Of a DNA stretch of 64,000 nt, positions 16,981 through 26,986 are shown piece by piece (within the stretch, counting starts at the first letter, position 1; every line of letters starts with the position of its first letter). Made by a program: the position numbers and the translations under genes. This DNA is from Ralstonia pickettii (GTDB lineage: Bacteria; Pseudomonadota; Gammaproteobacteria; Burkholderiales; Burkholderiaceae), in contig NZ_CP066771.1 of NCBI RefSeq assembly GCF_016466415.2, positions 2,418,001 to 2,482,000 on the forward strand, written 5' to 3'. Below the pieces are notes generated by a model. It was not told the origin of the DNA, did no database searches, and saw only the letters and a program-made list of their open reading frames with translations.

Positions 16981-17523
16981 ATGTTCATTCGCCCCGCCCT
17001 GCTTGCCGCCGCCGTGCTGACGCTGCCCGCTGCCCTCGCCATCGCGCCCGCCGTTGCGGCAACGTCCGATGCCGATCTGATCCGCCCGGACCACGTCGCC
17101 GCAACCGACACGCCGCAGGCCGCGGCCGCCGTGCTGGCAGCGCGCCGCTACGCCACCTTCTGGCATACCGGCGATGCGCGCTATGCCACCGAAGCGCTGT
17201 CGCCGTCCTTTGTCGACCGCACGCTGCCAGCGGGGCGCGTGCAGGGCACGCAAGGTCCGCTCGACGCATCCAAGGCGTTCCGCACGGCCGTGCCGGACAT
17301 GCGCGTGGAGATCGAAGACATGGTCGTCGCAGGTGACCGCGTCTCGGTGCACCTGCGCTTTCGCGGGCACTTCACCGGCGAGTTCGGCCGCACGCACGGG
17401 CAGAACCAGCCGATCGATTTCCAGGCCTTCGACCTGTACCGCATCGCCGACGGCAAGATCGCCGAGAACTGGCACCTTGAAGACAACCAGACGCTGCTGC
17501 GGCAGATGGGCCTTCAACCGTAA
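16981..17523 (+). CDS. Secreted NTF2/SnoaL-like (ester cyclase family) protein, 180 aa
   Basis: An exported protein: signal peptide residues about 1-27 (ending APAVAA), then a SnoaL/NTF2-like cone fold of about 140 residues. Family marks are YATFWHTGDARYATEALSP, the hydrophobic core VEIEDMVVAGDRVSVHLRFRG and the ending FDLYRIADGKIAENWHLEDN, common in ester-cyclase-like proteins. GGAG lies 7-8 bases before the ATG. Such proteins bind or isomerise small hydrophobic molecules, but many are of unknown function, and the substrate here is unknown. It appears monocistronic. Confidence 0.85.
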   Translation: MFIRPALLAAAVLTLPAALAIAPAVAATSDADLIRPDHVAATDTPQAAAAVLAARRYATFWHTGDARYATEALSPSFVDRTLPAGRVQGTQGPLDASKAFRTAVPDMRVEIEDMVVAGDRVSVHLRFRGHFTGEFGRTHGQNQPIDFQAFDLYRIADGKIAENWHLEDNQTLLRQMGLQP

Positions 17524-17669
17524 TCCACACGGCTTCATTAACGCCCATTAACAGCCCTGCTCCCTGCGCCCGCTATGCTTCGGCCCAGCTTGCAAACCGC
17601 TGATGCGGCTGCCCAAGCGTCAGAAGAATCGAGCCAATCAACACACAAGAACATCTTCGGGAGAAGTCC

Positions 17670-18599
17670 ATGGGAAAGGGGTTTCAGGGCGCGTTGCGCG
17701 CCTGCGCGGGCGCGCTCGCCTGCGCAGCGGTGCTCGGCGCAACCAGCTTGGCGGGCGCTACGGCTGCCCACGCACAGCAGGCCAGCGATCGGCAACAGGA
17801 AATGAAGCAGGCCTGGGCAGCCGCCAAGGCCGCTGCGAAGGTCGGCCCCAAGTCGATCGAACTGCGTGACCAGGCCACGCTCAAGATCGGCAAGGACGAG
17901 GTGTTCATTCCACAGCCGGCCGCGGGGCAGATCATGCACGCCATGGGCAACAGCAACAGCCCCGACATGCTCGGCCTGGTCATGCCCACTAGCGACGATG
18001 ATGAGTGGATGGTCGTCGCCAAATATGAGGCGTCGGGTTACATCAAGGATGACGACGCCCGCGACTGGAACGTCGACGATCTGTACAAATCGCTCAAGGA
18101 AGGCACCGCTGCCGCCAACGAAGAGCGTGAGAAGCGCGGCATCCCCGCACTGGAAATCCAGGGCTGGGTCGAGCGTCCGCACTATGACGCCGCCACGCAC
18201 CGCCTCATCTGGTCGATGGCTGCACGCTCCAAGGGCCAGCCGGCCGACGACCCCGGTGCGGTCAACTACAACACCTACGCATTGGGCCGCGACGGCTACA
18301 TCAGCCTGAACCTGATCACCGGCCGCAACCACGTCGACGCCGACAAGCCCGCCGTGCAAAAGCTGCTCGCCGATCTCGATTTCAAAGACGGCAAGCGCTA
18401 CACCGATTTCAACGCGAAGACCGATAAGGTGGCCGAGTACGGTCTGGCCGCGCTGGTCGGCGGCATCGCCGCCAAGAAGCTGGGCCTGTTTGCGGTGATC
18501 GCCGCGTTCCTGGCGAAGTTCGCCAAGGTGGCGATCCTGGCAGTGGCAGGCTTTGGAGCGGCCATGGCCAAGTTCTTCAAGCGCAAGCCGAGCGCATAA
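17670..18599 (+). CDS. DUF2167 domain membrane-anchored protein, 309 aa
   Basis: A DUF2167 family protein of unknown function. Residues 1-35 are a signal peptide (ending AAHAQQ). The domain follows from about 60 to 270 with conserved stretches IELRDQATLKIGKDEVFIP, MLGLVMPTSDDDEWMVVAKYE, GYIKDDDARDWNVDDLYKSL and YNTYALGRDGYISLNLIT. A C-terminal hydrophobic span (about 250-295, LAALVGGIAAKKLGLFAVIA and on) and a basic tail FFKRKPS suggest a type I membrane protein facing the periplasm. The site-2 protease gene starts 3 bases after its stop, so the two are almost surely cotranscribed and may be enzyme and substrate. Confidence 0.9.
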   Translation: MGKGFQGALRACAGALACAAVLGATSLAGATAAHAQQASDRQQEMKQAWAAAKAAAKVGPKSIELRDQATLKIGKDEVFIPQPAAGQIMHAMGNSNSPDMLGLVMPTSDDDEWMVVAKYEASGYIKDDDARDWNVDDLYKSLKEGTAAANEEREKRGIPALEIQGWVERPHYDAATHRLIWSMAARSKGQPADDPGAVNYNTYALGRDGYISLNLITGRNHVDADKPAVQKLLADLDFKDGKRYTDFNAKTDKVAEYGLAALVGGIAAKKLGLFAVIAAFLAKFAKVAILAVAGFGAAMAKFFKRKPSA

Positions 18600-18602
18600 G
18601 CC

Positions 18603-19322
18603 GTGGCCAAGCTGCTGATCCTGCTGTTTTCAGGGTTGAAGTTCGGCAAGCTGCTGACCACCGGCGGCACGATGCTCCTGTCGGTGGCCGCCTATGCCTT
18701 CGTGTTCGGCTGGCGCTATGCGGTGGGTTTCGTGGTGTTGCTGTTCATCCACGAGATGGGCCACTTCATGGCGGCACGCCAGCGCGGGCTGGCCGTGGGA
18801 GCGCCCACCTTCATCCCCTTCGTGGGCGCGTGGATCGACCTGAAAGAGCAGCCGATGGATGTGGAAACCGAGGCCCATATCGGCCTGGCCGGGCCCGTCG
18901 CCGGCACGGTGGGCGCGATGCTCTGCTATGGGCTCGCACGCTACACCGACAGCCAGTTGCTGCTGGCCCTGGCCTACGCCGGCTGCTTCCTGAACCTGTT
19001 CAACCTGATCCCGCTCTCGCCGTTTGACGGTGGACGCATTACGGCGGTGCTGTCGCCGCGCATCTGGTTTTTGGGCGTGCCGGTGCTGGTGGCGCTGTTC
19101 GTCTGGCGGCCGAGTCCGATCCTGATCCTGATTGCGGTGTTGGCCGTGCCGCAGTTGATGAAGGCGTGGCGCTACGACCCACATGCGCCGGAAAACCGCG
19201 CGTACTACAGCATCTCAAACGAATCTCGCCTGACCTACACCGTGTATTACATCGGCTTGGTCGTGTTCCTGGCGATGATGAGCCACGAACTGCACGACAT
19301 GCTCGGCAGCGTGCGCGCATAA
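18603..19322 (+). CDS. Site-2 protease family (peptidase M50) membrane protein, 239 aa
   Basis: A predicted intramembrane zinc metalloprotease. The zinc motif HEMGH is at 50-54 within LLFIHEMGHFMAARQRGL, and the third ligand motif NLIPLSPFDGG is at 134-144. About six hydrophobic segments surround them. There is no PDZ domain, so it is the small M50 type rather than RseP. The start is GTG at 18603, right after the DUF2167 stop. Such proteases cut single-span proteins to release signals or domains; the coupled DUF2167 protein is the natural first candidate substrate. That pairing is inference. A strong hairpin follows. Confidence 0.88.
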   Translation: MAKLLILLFSGLKFGKLLTTGGTMLLSVAAYAFVFGWRYAVGFVVLLFIHEMGHFMAARQRGLAVGAPTFIPFVGAWIDLKEQPMDVETEAHIGLAGPVAGTVGAMLCYGLARYTDSQLLLALAYAGCFLNLFNLIPLSPFDGGRITAVLSPRIWFLGVPVLVALFVWRPSPILILIAVLAVPQLMKAWRYDPHAPENRAYYSISNESRLTYTVYYIGLVVFLAMMSHELHDMLGSVRA

Positions 19323-19327
19323 AAAAA

Positions 19328-19350
19328 CCTCCGCTGGTGCGGAGGCTTTT
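19328..19350. terminator. Bidirectional terminator between the M50 gene and sodB
   Basis: CCTCCGC (19328-19334) pairs with GCGGAGG (19339-19345) around a TGGT loop. Seven A residues precede and five T residues follow, so it can end both convergent transcripts. Confidence 0.9.
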
Positions 19351-19375
19351 TCCTGAATCGCCGGGGCGATTCGCC

Positions 19376-19954
19376 TTAGGCGAAGTTCTTGGCAACGAAG
19401 TCCCAGTTGACCAGGTTCCAGAACGCCTCGACGTACTTCGGACGGGCGTTGCGGTAGTCGATGTAGTAAGCGTGTTCCCACACATCGCAGGTCAGTAGCG
19501 GCTTGGCGTCGGTCGTCAGCGGCGTGGCGGCGTTGGAGGTCGACACCAGATCCAGCGAGCCGTCGGCCTTCTTCACCAGCCAGGCCCAGCCCGAACCGAA
19601 CGTGCCGATGGCCGTCTTGGTGAACTCTTCCTTGAACTTGTCGAAGCTGCCCCACTTGGCGTTGATGGCGTCAGCCAGCGCGCCGGTCGGAGCGCCACCG
19701 CCTTGCGGCTTCAGGCCGTTCCAGTAGAACGTGTGGTTCCAGACCTGTGCGGCGTTGTTGAACACACCGCCCGAGGACTTCTTGACGATGTCTTCCAGGC
19801 TCAGGTTCTCGAACTCGGTGCCCTTGATCAGGTTGTTCAGGTTCGTGACGTACGTCTGATGGTGCTTGCCGTAGTGGAACTCCAGCGTTTCCTTGGAGAT
19901 GTGCGGCGCCAGAGCGTCTTGGGCGTACGGCAGCGGGGGGAGCGTGTGTTCCAT
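19376..19954 (-). CDS. sodB: Superoxide dismutase, iron type, 192 aa
   Basis: A cytoplasmic enzyme that converts superoxide to oxygen and hydrogen peroxide. The four metal ligands are visible at His27, His74, Asp157 and His161 ([30 protein letters not shown]). The [14 protein letters not shown] segment and length match Fe-SodB more than Mn-SodA. The start [10 protein letters not shown] is the family N-terminus; the open frame upstream is not used. It is monocistronic and ends at the shared hairpin. Fe versus cambialistic metal use cannot be settled from sequence alone. Confidence 0.96.
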   Translation of the reverse strand: MEHTLPPLPYAQDALAPHISKETLEFHYGKHHQTYVTNLNNLIKGTEFENLSLEDIVKKSSGGVFNNAAQVWNHTFYWNGLKPQGGGAPTGALADAINAKWGSFDKFKEEFTKTAIGTFGSGWAWLVKKADGSLDLVSTSNAATPLTTDAKPLLTCDVWEHAYYIDYRNARPKYVEAFWNLVNWDFVAKNFA

Positions 19955-20101
19955 TGTTCTTGCCTTCTGTGGGTTGTACAGGTTGGGAGCGACGATTGTA
20001 GGAGACTTGCAAAACCGGCGCAAACCGCAGGCTAAATAGTCGGAATACCCGCTAAACGCGTGCGGAATCGCGATCATTGCCGCTATAAGGTCATGCGCTG
20101 G

Positions 20102-21547
20102 TCACAGTTCGAGCTTCGGTTGCACCCGGGCGATTTCGATGTCGGCCGTGCCCTGCGCCAGCCTCGCCTCGATGTGCGTCCGGGCATGCAGTGCGTTCGG
20201 ATCGCGGATGGCGTGGCCCTTGTCATCGAGCAGCACCGCATACCCGCGCTCCAGCGTGCGCTGCGGCGCCAGCAGTTCCAGGCCGGCATGCTGACGCGCC
20301 AGGCGTTCTTGGGCGCGAGACAGCGTGTCCCGCATGGCGCGTGCCAGCGTCGCTTCGGCTTGCTGGAGGCGCGTGCGCTCTCGCGTGGCATCCGGGCGCG
20401 CCGCGTTCAGGCGCATCGTCAGGAGACGCTGGAGATGTTCCGCGCGCTGCACGCGGCCGGTGAGGGCAAAGCGCAGACGGCCCTCCAGATGGGCGAGTTG
20501 CGTGCGGCGTTCGCGCATCTGCGCCTGCGGGCTGCGCAGGCGGCGCGCGAGCCAATCGACGGTCTGCGCGCGGCGATCGAGCTGCCGGCGGAACTGGGTC
20601 GACAGCGCATCCCAGTCACGCCCCACGTCGCGCAGCATGCGTGCACGGTCCGGGCTGACCAGTTCGGCCGCTGCCGTGGGCGTGGGCGCGCGTACGTCGG
20701 CCACAAAGTCGACGATGGTCACATCCGTCTCGTGCCCGACGCCTGCCACGATGGGAATGCCGGATGCGGCCACCGCACGCGCCACCGGCTCTTCGTTGAA
20801 GGCCCAGAGGTCTTCAATGCTGCCGCCGCCCCGGCACAGGATGACCACGTCGACCTCTGCCCGGGCATTAACCCGTTCCAGCATGGCGGCGATGCGCTCC
20901 GAGGCACCGGCGCCCTGCACCGGCACGGGATACACCACCACGGGCACATGCGGCGCACGCCGTCGCAGCGTGGTCAACACGTCGCGCAGGGCCGCCGCCT
21001 GCAGCGACGTCACCACGCCAATCGCGCGCGGATGCCGCGGCAGGGGCCGCTTGCGGCCAGGGTCAAACAGGCCTTGCCCCTCCAGCGCGGCCTTCAGCCG
21101 CAGGAAGGCCTCATACAGATTCCCAAGGCCGGCCCGGCGAATCGCTTCAACGCTCAGTTGCAGTTCGCCGCGTGCTTCATACAGGGTGACCAGGGCACGC
21201 ACTTCGACCGCCTCGCCTTCGCGCGGCGTGAAATCGGCGTACTGGTTGCGGCCTTTGAACATCACGCAGCGGATCTGCGCGCCCGCGTCCTTGAGCGAGA
21301 AATACCAATGGCCGCTGCCCGCGCGCGTGAAGTTGGAAATCTCCCCGCGCACCCAGCCCAGCGGAAAGTTGCGTTCGAGCAGCCCGGCAATGCGGCGGTT
21401 CACCTCACTGACGGTCAGTACATCCTGCGAGCCCCGAGTCGGTGCAAACGCGGCGGCTGGGGCAGCCCCTACTTCAGGAGCAGATGCGGGCGTGGGCGCG
21501 GTCGCATCCATCCAGAAAGGTCGGCGGGAAGACGGTGGCGGAGTCAT
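20102..21547 (-). CDS. xseA: Exodeoxyribonuclease VII large subunit, 481 aa
   Basis: The catalytic subunit of ExoVII, which with XseB degrades single-stranded DNA from both ends in repair. After a Pro/Ala-rich N-terminal extension of about 40 residues comes the OB-fold domain ([40 protein letters not shown]) and then the catalytic domain ([56 protein letters not shown]). The long helical C-terminus follows, ending with the conserved [14 protein letters not shown]. The start is the ATG at 21547; a second ATG at 21511 is possible, neither having a clear ribosome site. The small subunit is not nearby. Confidence 0.95.
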   Translation of the reverse strand: MTPPPSSRRPFWMDATAPTPASAPEVGAAPAAAFAPTRGSQDVLTVSEVNRRIAGLLERNFPLGWVRGEISNFTRAGSGHWYFSLKDAGAQIRCVMFKGRNQYADFTPREGEAVEVRALVTLYEARGELQLSVEAIRRAGLGNLYEAFLRLKAALEGQGLFDPGRKRPLPRHPRAIGVVTSLQAAALRDVLTTLRRRAPHVPVVVYPVPVQGAGASERIAAMLERVNARAEVDVVILCRGGGSIEDLWAFNEEPVARAVAASGIPIVAGVGHETDVTIVDFVADVRAPTPTAAAELVSPDRARMLRDVGRDWDALSTQFRRQLDRRAQTVDWLARRLRSPQAQMRERRTQLAHLEGRLRFALTGRVQRAEHLQRLLTMRLNAARPDATRERTRLQQAEATLARAMRDTLSRAQERLARQHAGLELLAPQRTLERGYAVLLDDKGHAIRDPNALHARTHIEARLAQGTADIEIARVQPKLEL

Positions 21548-21763
21548 AAGTGGTGCAAGGAGCGCAAATCGATGAGGCCTGAAGGCGACATCTACCTTGA
21601 ATAGGGGAGGCAACTCAAGCGAAGTGGGTCACCTGTCCACAGCATAACGCGCTTGTCAAGCTTGACAGCGGTCAGGTGACGCGCTCTGTGCATTTTGGCG
21701 CAACCCATTGATTTTTTTAGAAAAACCGCCCATGTCAAAATTTCAGCAGCGCAAGTAATTTCG

Positions 21764-21927
21764 TTCTGCGTCAAGCATTTAGCACGAGCGCCCCAAGGAT
21801 GTTCACAAAGTTATCCACAGCATCGCTGGAAAACCGTGGTGTGACGCCTCGGCAGTGGATAAATCCGCCGTGGATTCTTACATGCGCGAGCCTCGTCTCC
21901 ATGGTTTTTCGGGGGAAACAACGCTGC
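21764..21927. repeat. Degenerate unit 0 of the repeat array, with a perfect DnaA box
   Basis: This stretch aligns loosely with the three later units: TCAAGCATTTAGC matches their TCAAGCACTTAGC, and ATGTTCACA (21799-21807) matches their ATGTCCACA. It contains TTATCCACA (21811-21819), a perfect 9-of-9 DnaA box, and an inverted 8-of-9 box (TTATCCACT on the minus strand, 21854-21862). Its phase is 193 bases from unit 1 rather than 172. Confidence 0.55.
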
Positions 21928-22100
21928 TCATTTTTTGAGCGCAGCATCGAGCACCCTTTTGAATCAGTCACTTAAGGTGTTTGTCCGGGCAATGTCCACA
22001 ACCCATCCACAAGACTGTCCCGCGCGGGTGTGGATTTCCTCCTTCTCTGTCGCGGCGCGGGCCCGTTTTTCTCTGGATCAACGCCCAGACCACGTTTGCC
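21928..22100. repeat. Tandem repeat unit 1 (about 172 bp)
   Basis: The unit begins TCATTTTTTGAGC and carries the core TTTGTCCGGGCAATGTCCACA, shown here by its last part ATGTCCACA (21992-22000), then CCATCCACA, ACTGTCCCGC and a GTGTGGATT. The three TCCACA/TGTGGA sites are each 7 of 9 to the DnaA box, two direct and one inverted. Confidence 0.8.
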
Positions 22101-22272
22101 TCATTTTTAGGCACCCCATCGCACTTCCTTTCATATCAAGCACTTAGCGTGCTTGTTGTGGCAATGTCCACAACCCATCCACAACACTGTCCCGCTGCAG
22201 TGTGGATTACCCGCTCTTCAGCACGGTCCGCCGGCTGTTTCGCCTGGATTGACACTGAAAAAGCCGGTTGCA
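22101..22272. repeat. Tandem repeat unit 2 (172 bp)
   Basis: The core ATGTCCACA lies at 22164-22172, exactly 172 bases after unit 1. CCATCCACAACACTGTCCCGC and GTGTGGATT follow (listed in parts: CCATCCACA, ACACTGTCCCGC). The preceding CACTTAGCGTGCTTG matches units 1 and 3. Confidence 0.8.
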
Positions 22273-22389
22273 CATTTTTTGAGCAGGGCACCGAAGTGCC
22301 TTTCGCATCAAATACTTAGCTTGCTTGTCCGGGCAATGTCCACAACCCGTCCACAAGACTGTCCCGCCTGGCTGTGGATTGCGCGGCCC
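22273..22389. repeat. Tandem repeat unit 3 (truncated, about 117 bp)
   Basis: The core ATGTCCACA lies at 22336-22344, again 172 bases on. CCGTCCACA, AGACTGTCCCGC and CTGTGGATT follow. After about 22385 the sequence diverges from the second halves of units 1 and 2 as it approaches exbB. Confidence 0.75.
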
Positions 22390-22580
22390 GCATCTTTCAT
22401 GACAGCCCGTTGACCATCGCCTGCGCATGTCACGATGCTGCGCCATCGTGTTGCCGAGGCAGGTCCGACGCGCTAGAGTGCTGCCTGTTTTTGCCGCAAC
22501 GGACAGCGTTCGGGGACGCGGACGGCACGAGCACACCATCAGAATCACATTCCTTTCACAACGACAAAACGGGTTGTCCA

Positions 22581-23201
22581 GTGTTTTCCATCATTCAAGC
22601 CGCCGGCTGGCCGATCTGGCCGCTGTTGATCGCCTCGGTGCTCGCACTCGCGCTCATCATCGAACGCTTCGTCGCCCTGCAACGCAAGAAGATCATTCCG
22701 CCCAAGGTCTATGACGAGGCGCTCGCCGTCGCGCATCAGCGCCGCGCCACCCCGGAAGTGGTGAACACGCTGGAGCAGGGATCGCCGCTGGGCCGCCTGC
22801 TGGCGGCTGCGCTGCGTCACGTGGTGCTGCATCCGAACACCTCGCGCGATGCCGCCAAGGAAGTGGTGGAAGAAGCCGGCCAGAACGTTGCCCACCGGCT
22901 CGAACGCTATCTCAACGCACTCGGCACGATTGCCTCGGTGGCGCCGCTGATGGGCCTGTTCGGCACGGTCGTCGGCATGATCGAGATCTTCGGCAGCCAG
23001 ACCGCCGCCGGCACGAACCCGCAGGCGCTGGCGCACGGCATCTCGGTCGCGCTGTACAACACGGCGCTGGGCCTGGTGGTGGCCATCCCGACGCTGATCT
23101 TCTGGCGCTACTTCCGTGGCGTGGTCGATAACTACGTGGTCGAGCTGGAGCATCTCTCCACCACGTTCCTCGACGCGATCCTGCCGCCGCGGCGCGGTTG
23201 A
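22581..23201 (+). CDS. exbB: MotA/TolQ/ExbB proton channel family protein, 206 aa
   Basis: An inner-membrane proton channel subunit that, with ExbD, harnesses the proton gradient to drive TonB- or Tol-type outer-membrane processes. Three hydrophobic segments are visible: about 8-27 (GWPIWPLLIASVLALALIIE), 107-130 and 153-175. The conserved core is LERYLNALGTIASVAPLMGLFGTVVGMIEIF, with GISVALYNTALGLVVAIPTLIFW behind it. The start is GTG at 22581 (FSIIQAAGWPIW), matching the family N-terminus; upstream frame is repeat DNA. exbD follows after 28 bases. It could equally be called tolQ-like; no tolA or pal is nearby. Confidence 0.9.
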   Translation: MFSIIQAAGWPIWPLLIASVLALALIIERFVALQRKKIIPPKVYDEALAVAHQRRATPEVVNTLEQGSPLGRLLAAALRHVVLHPNTSRDAAKEVVEEAGQNVAHRLERYLNALGTIASVAPLMGLFGTVVGMIEIFGSQTAAGTNPQALAHGISVALYNTALGLVVAIPTLIFWRYFRGVVDNYVVELEHLSTTFLDAILPPRRG

Positions 23202-23229
23202 TCCGGGCCACGCCTTACTGGAAACAGCC

Positions 23230-23658
23230 ATGCGCTTCCGCCCGCGCCGTGCCCGCGAAGAGCCGGAGATCAACCTGATCCCGCTGATCGACGTGCTGCT
23301 CGTGATCCTCATCTTCCTGATGATCACGACCACGTATTCCCGCTACACCGAACTGAAAGTCAACCTGCCGACCGCCGAGGCTGAAAAAGCCACCGAGCGC
23401 CCGGGCCAGATCGTCGTGTCCGTCACCGCCAACGGCGTCTACTCTGTCGACAAGCAAGTGCTCGACACGCGCGATGTCACCAGCCTGGCCGATGCGCTGC
23501 GCAATGCCGCGGGCAAGGCGGGCGGCCCCGAGCCCATCGTCATCGTCAACGCCGATGCTCAAGCCGCGCACCAGGCGGTGGTCAATGTCATGGAAGCCGC
23601 GCGCGTGGCCGGTCTGTCGCACCTGACCTTCGCCACGCAAACCGGCAACGCCCGCTAA
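23230..23658 (+). CDS. exbD: ExbD/TolR family biopolymer transport protein, 142 aa
   Basis: The partner of ExbB. It has a short basic N-terminus (MRFRPRRAREEPEINLIPLID), one membrane span (about 18-38, LIDVLLVILIFLMITTTYS) bearing the conserved Asp at about 21, and a periplasmic domain from 40 on. Its length matches ExbD. Immediately downstream is lpxK (27 bases), an order common in beta- and gamma-proteobacteria where ExbB/D-like genes precede lipid A genes. The periplasmic domain would contact TonB. Confidence 0.93.
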   Translation: MRFRPRRAREEPEINLIPLIDVLLVILIFLMITTTYSRYTELKVNLPTAEAEKATERPGQIVVSVTANGVYSVDKQVLDTRDVTSLADALRNAAGKAGGPEPIVIVNADAQAAHQAVVNVMEAARVAGLSHLTFATQTGNAR

Positions 23659-23685
23659 GAGACCGCTTCTCAACCACCATCACGC

Positions 23686-24735
23686 ATGCCCGTCGCCCAG
23701 CACCGTCTCGCCAGCTTCGTTACCCGCCAATGGCAGCAACGCGGCTGGTTTGCGTGGGTGATGTGGCCGCTGTCGTGGCTGTTTGGAGCGGTGAGCGCCC
23801 TGCGCCGGCTGCTGTTCCGCCTGGGCGTGCTGCGCTCGGTGCGGCTGCCGATGCCGGTGGTGGTGATCGGCAATGTCACCGTCGGCGGCGCCGGCAAGAC
23901 GCCCGCCGTGATTGCGCTGGCGTCGGCGCTGGCTGAAGCCGGCCTGCGCCCGGGCATCGTCTCGCGCGGCTACGGCGCACAGCTGAAGCATCCGCGCCCC
24001 GTGCGCGAACATTCCCGTGCAGAAGACGTGGGCGATGAACCGCTGCTCATCGCCCGCGCCACTGATCTGCCGGTGTGGGTGTTCCCCGACCGCGTGCTGT
24101 GCGCGCAGACGCTGCTGGCCTCGCACCCGGGCTGCAACGTGATCGTCTGCGACGACGGCCTGCAGCACTACCGCCTGCGCCGCGATATCGAAATCATCGT
24201 GTTCGACACGCGCATGGGCGGCAACGGCTTCCTGCTGCCCGCCGGCCCGTTGCGCGAGCCGATGACGCGCCGCCGTGACGCCACGCTCATCAACGACCCG
24301 AACTACCGTGCCACACCCGACCGCCCGGACGTGTTCGGCATGCACCTCGAGCTGCAGGACGCCTACAACCTGGCCGACCCCGGGCTGCGGCGCCCGCTGG
24401 CTCAGTTCGCACGCATCGAAGGCGGTCAATTGCTGGCTGCAGCCGGCATCGGCAACCCCGAGCGCTTCTTCGCCTCGCTGCGCGCCGCCGGCCTCAAGCC
24501 GAGCACGCTGCCGCTGCCCGATCACTACGATTTCGCCGATAGCCCCTTCACCGACAGCCACGCCGAGGTCATCCTGATCACGGAAAAGGATGCCGTAAAA
24601 TGCGGCCATCTCGACGACCCGCGCATCTGGGTGGTGCCGACCACACCGGTGGTCGACCCGGCGCTGGTCGAACAGGTCTGCCAGCGCGTGCGCGCCCTGG
24701 CCGATCGCGCAACGCTCAAGGCAAGCGCACAATAA
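23686..24735 (+). CDS. lpxK: Tetraacyldisaccharide 4'-kinase, 349 aa
   Basis: An inner-membrane-associated kinase that adds the 4'-phosphate in lipid A synthesis (Raetz pathway). The P-loop is [12 protein letters not shown] (62-73), preceded by an N-terminal amphipathic/hydrophobic anchor (about 20-45, [21 protein letters not shown]). Other family segments are [29 protein letters not shown] and the catalytic [19 protein letters not shown], and near the end [20 protein letters not shown]. It sits in the envelope operon exbB-exbD-lpxK-Trm112-kdsB. Confidence 0.96.
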   Translation: MPVAQHRLASFVTRQWQQRGWFAWVMWPLSWLFGAVSALRRLLFRLGVLRSVRLPMPVVVIGNVTVGGAGKTPAVIALASALAEAGLRPGIVSRGYGAQLKHPRPVREHSRAEDVGDEPLLIARATDLPVWVFPDRVLCAQTLLASHPGCNVIVCDDGLQHYRLRRDIEIIVFDTRMGGNGFLLPAGPLREPMTRRRDATLINDPNYRATPDRPDVFGMHLELQDAYNLADPGLRRPLAQFARIEGGQLLAAAGIGNPERFFASLRAAGLKPSTLPLPDHYDFADSPFTDSHAEVILITEKDAVKCGHLDDPRIWVVPTTPVVDPALVEQVCQRVRALADRATLKASAQ

Positions 24736-24803
24736 CGCCACCCTTCCGCTGTACCGGCGCGCCGCCCTCCGCCTTGAGCGGCCGCCACGGAGCCTCTACC
24801 GCC

Positions 24804-24992
24804 ATGGACAATCGCCTGCTGGAAATCCTCGTCTGCCCGTTGTGCAAGGGCACGCTGCAACACGACCGCGCCAACAATGAACTGATCTGCCACGTCGACA
24901 AGCTGGCCTACCCGATCCGCGACGGCATCCCCGTCATGCTGGCCGATGAAGCACGCCAGACCGTGGAAGGCACGCCGGTCGATCCGGCCTGA
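24804..24992 (+). CDS. Trm112 family protein, 62 aa
   Basis: A small zinc-ribbon-like protein (YcaR type) that in bacteria commonly sits between lpxK and kdsB. It shows [14 protein letters not shown] (CPLC pair at 11-14) and [18 protein letters not shown], the standard Trm112 ending. A second metal-binding pair is reduced to a single Cys (ELICHVD), so zinc binding may be partial. The conserved synteny suggests a role near lipopolysaccharide synthesis or as a methyltransferase activator, but its function in bacteria is not established. Confidence 0.92.
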   Translation: MDNRLLEILVCPLCKGTLQHDRANNELICHVDKLAYPIRDGIPVMLADEARQTVEGTPVDPA

Positions 24993-25008
24993 TACGAAGG
25001 TCGCCGTC

Positions 25009-25815
25009 ATGTCGCACGCGCCGTTCATCGCTGTCATTCCCGCGCGGCTGGCGTCCACGCGGCTGCCCAACAAACCGCTGGCCGACATCGACGGCAAGCC
25101 GATGGTGGTGCGCGTGGCTGAACGCACGCATCAGTCATCCGCCGCGCGCGTGGTGGTTGCCACCGATGCAGCGTCGGTCGCCGACGCCTGCATGCAGCAT
25201 CACGTGGAAGCCGTGCTCACGCGTGCCGACCACGCATCCGGCACCGACCGTCTGGCCGAAGTGGCCACCGTTCTGGGGCTGCCCGATGACGCCATCGTCG
25301 TGAACGTGCAAGGCGATGAGCCGCTGATCGCACCGACGCTGATCGACAACGTGGCCGCGCATCTGCGCGACCACCCCGACTGCGCCATCGCCACTGCTGC
25401 GCATCCGATCCACGACCCGGCCGACGTATTCAATCCAAATGTCGTCAAGGTGGTGCTCGACGCCGCCGATCGCGCACTGTTGTTCTCGCGCGCACCGCTG
25501 CCGTGGGCGCGCGACACTTGGACACCCGCGGTCATGGCGCAACCCGTTGCCGAGCGCCCGTTGCCGGCCATGCCCGTGCTGCGCCATATCGGCATCTACG
25601 CGTACCGCGCCGGGTTCCTGCGCCGCTTCCCGCAATTGGCTGCCGCCCCCATCGAGCAAACCGAACAGTTGGAGCAGCTACGCGCGATGTGGCACGGTGA
25701 GCGCATTGCTGTGCTGACCACCGATGACGCCCCCGCCGCCGGAGTCGACACCCCCGAAGACCTCGCCCGGGTGCGCGCTGCCTGGGCTGAACTCCTCGCG
25801 CAGGACGGCCCTTGA
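25009..25815 (+). CDS. kdsB: 3-deoxy-manno-octulosonate cytidylyltransferase, 268 aa
   Basis: A cytoplasmic enzyme that activates KDO with CTP to give CMP-KDO for the LPS inner core. It has the nucleotide-binding start [22 protein letters not shown] (core [15 protein letters not shown]), [46 protein letters not shown] (with the metal-binding region) and [15 protein letters not shown], then [18 protein letters not shown]. All are hallmarks of KdsB. It starts 16 bases after the Trm112 gene and closes the operon. Confidence 0.97.
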   Translation: MSHAPFIAVIPARLASTRLPNKPLADIDGKPMVVRVAERTHQSSAARVVVATDAASVADACMQHHVEAVLTRADHASGTDRLAEVATVLGLPDDAIVVNVQGDEPLIAPTLIDNVAAHLRDHPDCAIATAAHPIHDPADVFNPNVVKVVLDAADRALLFSRAPLPWARDTWTPAVMAQPVAERPLPAMPVLRHIGIYAYRAGFLRRFPQLAAAPIEQTEQLEQLRAMWHGERIAVLTTDDAPAAGVDTPEDLARVRAAWAELLAQDGP

Positions 25816-26830
<1,015 letters not shown>

Positions 26831-26859
26831 GCACCCAGCAATACCCGCCAGGAAGAAAG

Positions 26860-26889
26860 GCGCCTCGATCATGAGGCGCTTTTTTTTTT
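26860..26889 (+). terminator. Rho-independent terminator after adk
   Basis: GCGCCTC (26860-26866) pairs with GAGGCGC (26873-26879), followed by ten T residues. Confidence 0.93.
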
Positions 26890-26986
26890 GCTCGATCGCC
26901 GGCCGCTTCGCGCTAACATATGACGCTGAACTTGACGCGAACGTAAACGTCAAGTAACTCGCAATCCACACACGAGGAGACACGGC

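Larger units (their letters stand above)
21548..22580. other. Gene-free 1-kb divergent region with DnaA-box-like tandem repeats
   Basis: No credible gene lies between xseA (leftward) and exbB (rightward). The region is AT-richer than its flanks and dominated by the tandem repeats listed separately. It must also carry the promoters of both flanking genes, but no clear -35/-10 pair was found. Confidence 0.7.

Noticed and set aside
21928-22389. CRISPR array
   Set aside because: Units are about 172 bp with long similar stretches, not 25-40-bp repeats with unique spacers, and no cas gene is near.
21548-22580. Chromosomal replication origin
   Set aside because: DnaA-box-like sites are present, but dnaA, dnaN, gyrB and rpmH are not near and no strong AT-rich unwinding element is seen. 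A DnaA-binding locus other than oriC is preferred.
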